Part shown: positions 59,063 to 64,000 of the stretch, piece after piece | Layout of the letters: each line of letters opens with the position of its first letter | Position numbering within the stretch: position 1 is the first letter of the stretch | Notes under the pieces: generated by a model | The model's input: only the letters and a program-made list of their open reading frames with translations | What the model was told of the DNA's origin: nothing | The model's database searches: none | Assembly (NCBI GenBank): GCA_022578605.1 | Contig: MU394131.1 | Location: 48,860-112,859 of the forward strand | Length of the DNA stretch: 64,000 nucleotides | Direction of reading: 5' to 3' | DNA from: Camillea tinctor | Lineage: Eukaryota > Ascomycota > Sordariomycetes > Xylariales > Xylariaceae | Position numbers and translations under genes: made by a program

Positions 59063-61083
59063 TTTGCTGCCCCCTGTCTGATTTTTTTGTTGAGATTATT
59101 TGTACGACTATTTGTTTGACTACCTGTTGGATTATTTTGTTCGAGTCTTGAGAGAGTACTTGTACACATATAATGTCAGGTCTTCACTTCGGATCACCTT
59201 GTCGGAACAATTTGTCGTACTAGTCTGTTTGGATCACTACCAGAGCACATTTGTTGGAAAACCCCTGTTCGAGCACATCTTCAGTTGTCCTCAGTATACT
59301 CGGCCCATTGATGACCAGAGTCTGGGGGACAAGAATACCTACCTGGAATGGGGTGTGCGTAGCCAAGACACTGAAAAGAAATGGTGCCTTGACGACGCAG
59401 AAGTTCGCTCATCCGACATGCTCCGTCAATGAGATTTGAACTGATTGTTCACTTCTGTTCAGTCCAAATCATCATGATGTAGTGATGCAACCGCATTGCC
59501 ATGATGTGTATTTACCAAATACGGTGATCACATTCATAATAGGAGGTGGGGTAGTTCTACCATATCTCGATGGTTGAATCCCCAAACCTATGATTGAGTC
59601 CTAGAAATCATACAAGGGACTTGCGCCTCCTAAGATGCGGGTCAGACCCCTCATTAAGGGAAGAATTCCCTTTGAGGCCCGTTGCAACATGGTGGTAAGC
59701 CCATGTTGCGGCTCATAATATGCAACGATACTCCTGCGAGGTTTGAGAGGACCTCCTGGAGCATCGTGCTTGTACCATCAGCCCTCCCTAACTCCATAAG
59801 AGGGTTGTGGAACGTCTGGAGTACTAGCTCCATCCAACAGACTCTAAAGAATCTATGGAGAATGTTGGACTGATGACGGACCATATATCCAAACCCTGTC
59901 ATCCAGAATTAACAAGACAACCCATATGTCGGGCGCCGGGGTGGGTGAATACCATTGCTCACAGGCATAATCTACACCACACGCCTTCCCCCCGCCAGAC
60001 GTCTTGTAATCCAATGTCCAGAACATTAACACAAGAGAGAGACTTGTGTTGTTCTAAATACTCATCTCGAGGGCAGCTCGGGGAGAGAGAGACTCTCCGC
60101 AGCTGTTTGCGAGAAATACAAATATTAGAGTCACAACAATGCTCTAAATACAAAACCCAGTTCCAAAAACCTGACTCTTAGGATCTAATAATCATAATAC
60201 AACAACGAGGATCCAGAATCCTCAATCCAAAAATCAATATTCAAAACCCAAGATCCAAAGTTCAACAACCAAAAAACTGAAAACAAACCAAAACAAAACA
60301 AAACCAATCAAAAATTGGAAACAAAACAAAACAACCAACACAAACCACAATATTAATATAACTACTACATTCGAGTCCAACGGAATTCACGACAGAGAAG
60401 GAGGCTCTGCTCGTAAATTCCTATCCTTGACCGTACTCGACAAAGAAGATATTCATCTTTAAACCCTATCAATGTCCAATTCTGCTTCCAAACCTGCAGA
60501 TCACCCCACCATATACTTCAAAAAATTTGCCTCTGGTGTTCCTGAAGGTCCGAGAGAGCTTTCAGGAACGCTAGATGGCCGAGAACACAAAATTATTTTC
60601 CAAATCTTTGAAATACATCATACAATTTCAATACTATAACTACTACAAGGATCCAAACAGGAGCTTGGGCAATCATGATGGTGTCGTGCGGGATATTGGA
60701 ACTGTAACTATTTCTAATACCGTTACTCACACATCAAACACCCTCTTGGTTCCCTTGCGAGGCATGTGCCGCCATATACCCTATGTATGGCCTAGCATGC
60801 GTCTCCAAACATAATACAAATCTAACTGCACCAAACCAAATGCGACCAACTGAAAGCGCCTACCTAAGGCGACTTGACGTTCATAAAAATCAAATAAAAA
60901 CTACTTACCAATCCATTAAGGGGTGATGGCATGAGAAAATTACCATGTCACCACCTCTTGAACTTCTACATCTTCCCCGGGATCTTTGAAGTTGGTCACA
61001 AAATCTCTATCTACCTCACCAGCTATGAAGATCCTGGGGAGGGTAAGGCTCCTGGGGGCGGGCGGCTCCAACACATACACCCG

Positions 61084-61179
61084 TTCCAGCCCTTTTTTTC
61101 TACTGTGAAGCCCAGTGAAAACCTTCACTCAGAATATATCTTATCTGCGGCGCCCCACAGTAGAAAAAAAGGGCTGGAA
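61084..61179. repeat. Perfect inverted repeat with 24-bp arms
   Basis: Arms 61084-61107 and 61156-61179 are exact reverse complements (TTCCAGCCC, seven T, CTACTGTG) separated by 48 bp. A second, outer pair GGCTCCTGGGG (61047-61057) and CCCCAGGAGCC (61304-61314) encloses it. Together they give a nested fold-back structure as seen in some miniature transposons. Confidence 0.85.
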
Positions 61180-62393
61180 GGGGAGTACAAATTGGCATGC
61201 CAACAATTGTCACCCATAGGCGCCATATGAAACCCAACTGTTGCAAATCAATGAGCAGCATTACCTTTGGTGAAAACACCATCACCATTGGAGAACGCCT
61301 GGTCCCCAGGAGCCAACAACAACCATGTCTAATGACATACAAAAACAACCAAAAAAAAAAAAAAAAAACTTACATACCACAAGGGATATCAATGATATCT
61401 TCCAAAGAGTACCATGACTTAAAATAAACCGAAGTCAAGTATCTCTAAAAAAGAATTTCAAGGAAATACGTGGAGGAAATTAGGAATAGGGAAGGGAAGG
61501 AACAATGAATGGAGGATATGAGAGGAGGAAATAAAAAACAGCAGAGCAATAGCAGCAGCAGCAGACACCGGTCCCGTTGTCCTAAAAAGTAGGACATAGA
61601 AAACCACAAAAAAAAAAAAAAAAAAAACACCGAAGGTGGTGGGAGTGATGGGGTGCATAAACTGCACCCTGGTAAAAAGGTGAAGGGCAGGCCAGAGGTA
61701 TCTTCCCGAAGAGAAATAGGCAGGGAAGCGAAGCGCGGCACAAGCAGAAAAAGCACAGGTACAAGTACAAAGGCAAAAGATACGACGAAGACATGAAGAC
61801 CGAGACGAGAACCCATCTAGGCACGATCACATTGAAGCGAAGAAGATAAGTTTCCCCTGTCCCCCTTTCCCTCCCCATCCCCCAACCCCCCTAAGTAAAG
61901 TGAGAAACATAAGTGCTAACATGTGTATAGGTATAGTGCGAGGGGGGGCAACCGTGCCTCCCCGAACCTGACTACATACTAACCGAAACTTGAAATATTT
62001 ACTAACCCGACATAGCAGCTCTCTCTCGTCTCGTCTCGTCTCGTCAAGCCTGAGCTTTGCCATGTCTTGACCTGTTGCTCTGCTTGATGTCGTCCGCTCT
62101 TGCCCTCGGGAAAGGAAGATACCGGAGCCGAAGCCCTGGGGAAGGGGAAGGGGAAGGGGTGGAAGGGAGAGGAGGAAGAATAGGGGTTTGGTACCAAACC
62201 AAACCACCACAAAAAACAAACCAAAAAAAAACAGCACACGGTATGGTATACAAAACAAGCCATATACCGTGATATAAAGGGACCGGGGATGCCTGACTGC
62301 TCTATTATGCTGCTATGCTATGCTCTGCTCTGCTCCAATGGAGTAGGTAATCTGGAATGAGGATATGATGGAAAGGGAAAGGAACACATATAA

Positions 62394-62625
62394 ACCAAAA
62401 AAACCAAAAAAACCAAAAAAAACCAACTATCACAAGGGACCAAGCAAACGCTTAGGTAACCACTATGTTGTTGTTCAGGGAATCTTACCTGGATTACAAC
62501 TACACATGTCACGGTTACATATAGGGAAACACTTCTTTATTCCCTCTAACCCCTGACAATACCAAAAAAAAAACCAAAACCAAAAAACCAACCAAAAAAA
62601 CCAACCAACCAAAAAGACCACAACA
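62394..62625. repeat. ACCAAAAAA / CCAACC low-complexity tracts
   Basis: Two A-rich tracts with regular CC pairs (about 62394-62425 and 62555-62625), on either side of ordinary sequence. No function inferred. Confidence 0.75.
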
Positions 62626-63588
62626 AAAAAACCACGCAGTCATGATGCAAGCCCTACATGGGGGAAACGTATCTACTGCTAGACGAGGAAATAAGCTACC
62701 TACCTACCTACTTACCTAGTACGACCGCGCAATGCAACGCAATGCAGCGTGGTCTACACACCTACCCACATACAAATAGTTTTGCTGTTCTATTTTTCTA
62801 GGCTAGGCCCAGCTCCTCGCATAAATACAAACCATCGCCCACAATGGGCTGATACTCTCTACTTATACTAAGTGGATATCTATAAAATGTGAAATGTTTT
62901 TCTGACATGAATAAGATAGTAGCTTTGTCGTAGTTGTGAAAAGTTCGACTAATTACCTAGGCTAGGTTGTGTATACCAGGTGGATGGTCTGTATTTGAGA
63001 ATCGTCAGGCCCCATTCTAGAGATCAAGTGGTAAGCTCATATACTATAATACGGATCTCCTTATTGTATCTAAGCCCAGCAGTGTATACTATAGAAAATA
63101 AACCAACCCCTCTCTATGCTCCCTAGCTACATCGTGGCTTAGGTTAAGCGAGATAGACGTTAGGGGTTGGTTAAATGGCATAGAGAAAGAATTTCAATAT
63201 AGGTTACATATGTAGCCGGTGACATGTAGTTGCGGTTTCCAGATCCGCCCACACAACATGCTGATTACCCGAGCACTTGCTTAATCCCTCATGACAGAGA
63301 ATCGTGAAGAGTGCGATGAGGGACCAAGCAATGGGCAGGTACTTATAGAAACACACACGAGTTAAAAATCCAATACGCAACCTCGGTACACTATAGAAGA
63401 AAAGGGATCTTACTAGATTGATTTTTATATAAGAGGAAATATAATTCCAATACAATATATATAGTGCATATGTTTTGAAGTTAGGTTATATTAATATTCT
63501 TCTCCGAACTCCAACCCCGGGTTCTGTATGTCCCTCACTGTATTGTATTGTATCCCGATATACTATGCTGATTTGATTTGATTCTTTG

Positions 63589-63589
<1 letters not shown>

Positions 63590-63626
<37 letters not shown>

Positions 63627-63676
63627 CGGGGGGGGGGGGGGGGGGGGGGGGGGGCGGGGGGGGGGGGGGCGGGTGG
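63590..63676. repeat. Poly-G run next to assembly gap
   Basis: 87 bases that are almost all G with a few isolated C and a T directly precede the N run. Such runs at a gap edge are typical of dark-cycle poly-G reads from two-colour sequencing and are probably an artefact, not genomic sequence. Confidence 0.85.
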
Positions 63677-64000
63677 NNNNNNNNNNNNNNNNNNNNNNNN
63701 NNNNNNNNNNNNNNNNNNNNNNNNNNNNNNNNNNNNNNNNNNNNNNNNNNNNNNNNNNNNNNNNNNNNNNNNNNNNNNNNNNNNNNNNNNNNNNNNNNNN
63801 NNNNNNNNNNNNNNNNNNNNNNNNNNNNNNNNNNNNNNNNNNNNNNNNNNNNNNNNNNNNNNNNNNNNNNNNNNNNNNNNNNNNNNNNNNNNNNNNNNNN
63901 NNNNNNNNNNNNNNNNNNNNNNNNNNNNNNNNNNNNNNNNNNNNNNNNNNNNNNNNNNNNNNNNNNNNNNNNNNNNNNNNNNNNNNNNNNNNNNNNNNNN
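63677..64000. other. Assembly gap (N)
   Basis: Unknown bases to the end of the window; nothing can be said about content. Confidence 1.

Larger units (their letters stand above)
57990..63589. other. Repeat-rich, gene-free right end
   Basis: 5.6 kb with no supported gene. It contains two direct repeats of about 23 bp near 58277-58343, a 54-62 bp minisatellite at 58893-59062, small hairpins near 59660-59700, an A/C-rich stretch at 60200-60360, nested inverted repeats at 61047-61314, and ACCAAAAAA-type low complexity at 62394-62425 and 62555-62625. Open frames on both strands are short and carry no recognisable transposase, reverse transcriptase or other domain. The mix suggests decayed mobile DNA near a scaffold end, but no element could be named. 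Confidence 0.5.

Noticed and set aside
59654..59902. Minus-strand frame suggestive of retrotransposon protein
   Set aside because: No reverse transcriptase, integrase or gag motif is visible; similarity impression could not be supported.

Overview
The window is chromosomal DNA of a filamentous ascomycete, most likely a Sordariomycete. Genes have short introns of about 60-200 bp with GT..AG borders and CTAAC-type branch sites. Orthologues of fungal nuclear genes are recognisable. Long intergenic stretches are full of TACCTAGGTA-like palindromes and microsatellites, and one block is AT-rich in the way expected of repeat-induced point mutation (RIP). The last 324 bases are an N gap reached through a poly-G run, so the right edge is a scaffold break.

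Layout: 1-5.3 kb holds no supported gene. From 5.3 to 20.3 kb lie a four-exon gene of unknown function, then mitochondrial lysyl-tRNA synthetase (MSK1, minus), TIM10, mitochondrial GTP:AMP phosphotransferase (ADK2) and a secreted GH76 alpha-1,6-mannanase. From 21.7 to 26 kb lie a KDEL-receptor (ERD2) family gene with a long acidic tail and an unidentified Cys-rich nuclear-type protein ending in a PP1-docking-like RVRF motif, both on minus. From 29.1 to 33.9 kb lie the inner kinetochore gene AME1/CENP-U and a four-helix membrane protein. From 34.77 to 40.07 kb is a 5.3 kb AT-rich element with 104-bp terminal inverted repeats flanked by TA. Inside it are a tandem repeat and a 165-bp solo-LTR-like insertion. 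From 42.5 to 58 kb lie a 58-residue Cys-tailed protein, a twin CX9C protein, ribosomal protein uS17 (RPS11), the outer kinetochore scaffold SPC7/KNL1 and a 985-residue membrane/coiled-coil/Gln-rich protein of unknown function. From 58 to 63.6 kb there is repeat-rich DNA with inverted and tandem repeats but no supported gene.

Functional themes: four genes encode probable mitochondrial proteins (MSK1, TIM10, ADK2, twin CX9C). Two encode kinetochore proteins that act in the same assembly (AME1 in the centromere-bound COMA complex, SPC7/KNL1 in the outer KMN network). They lie about 18 kb apart on either side of the AT-rich element. There is no sign of a biosynthetic cluster, CRISPR or rRNA, and I found no convincing tRNA. 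The least explained items are the AT-rich inverted-repeat element, the three unidentified multi-domain genes and the repeat-rich right end.
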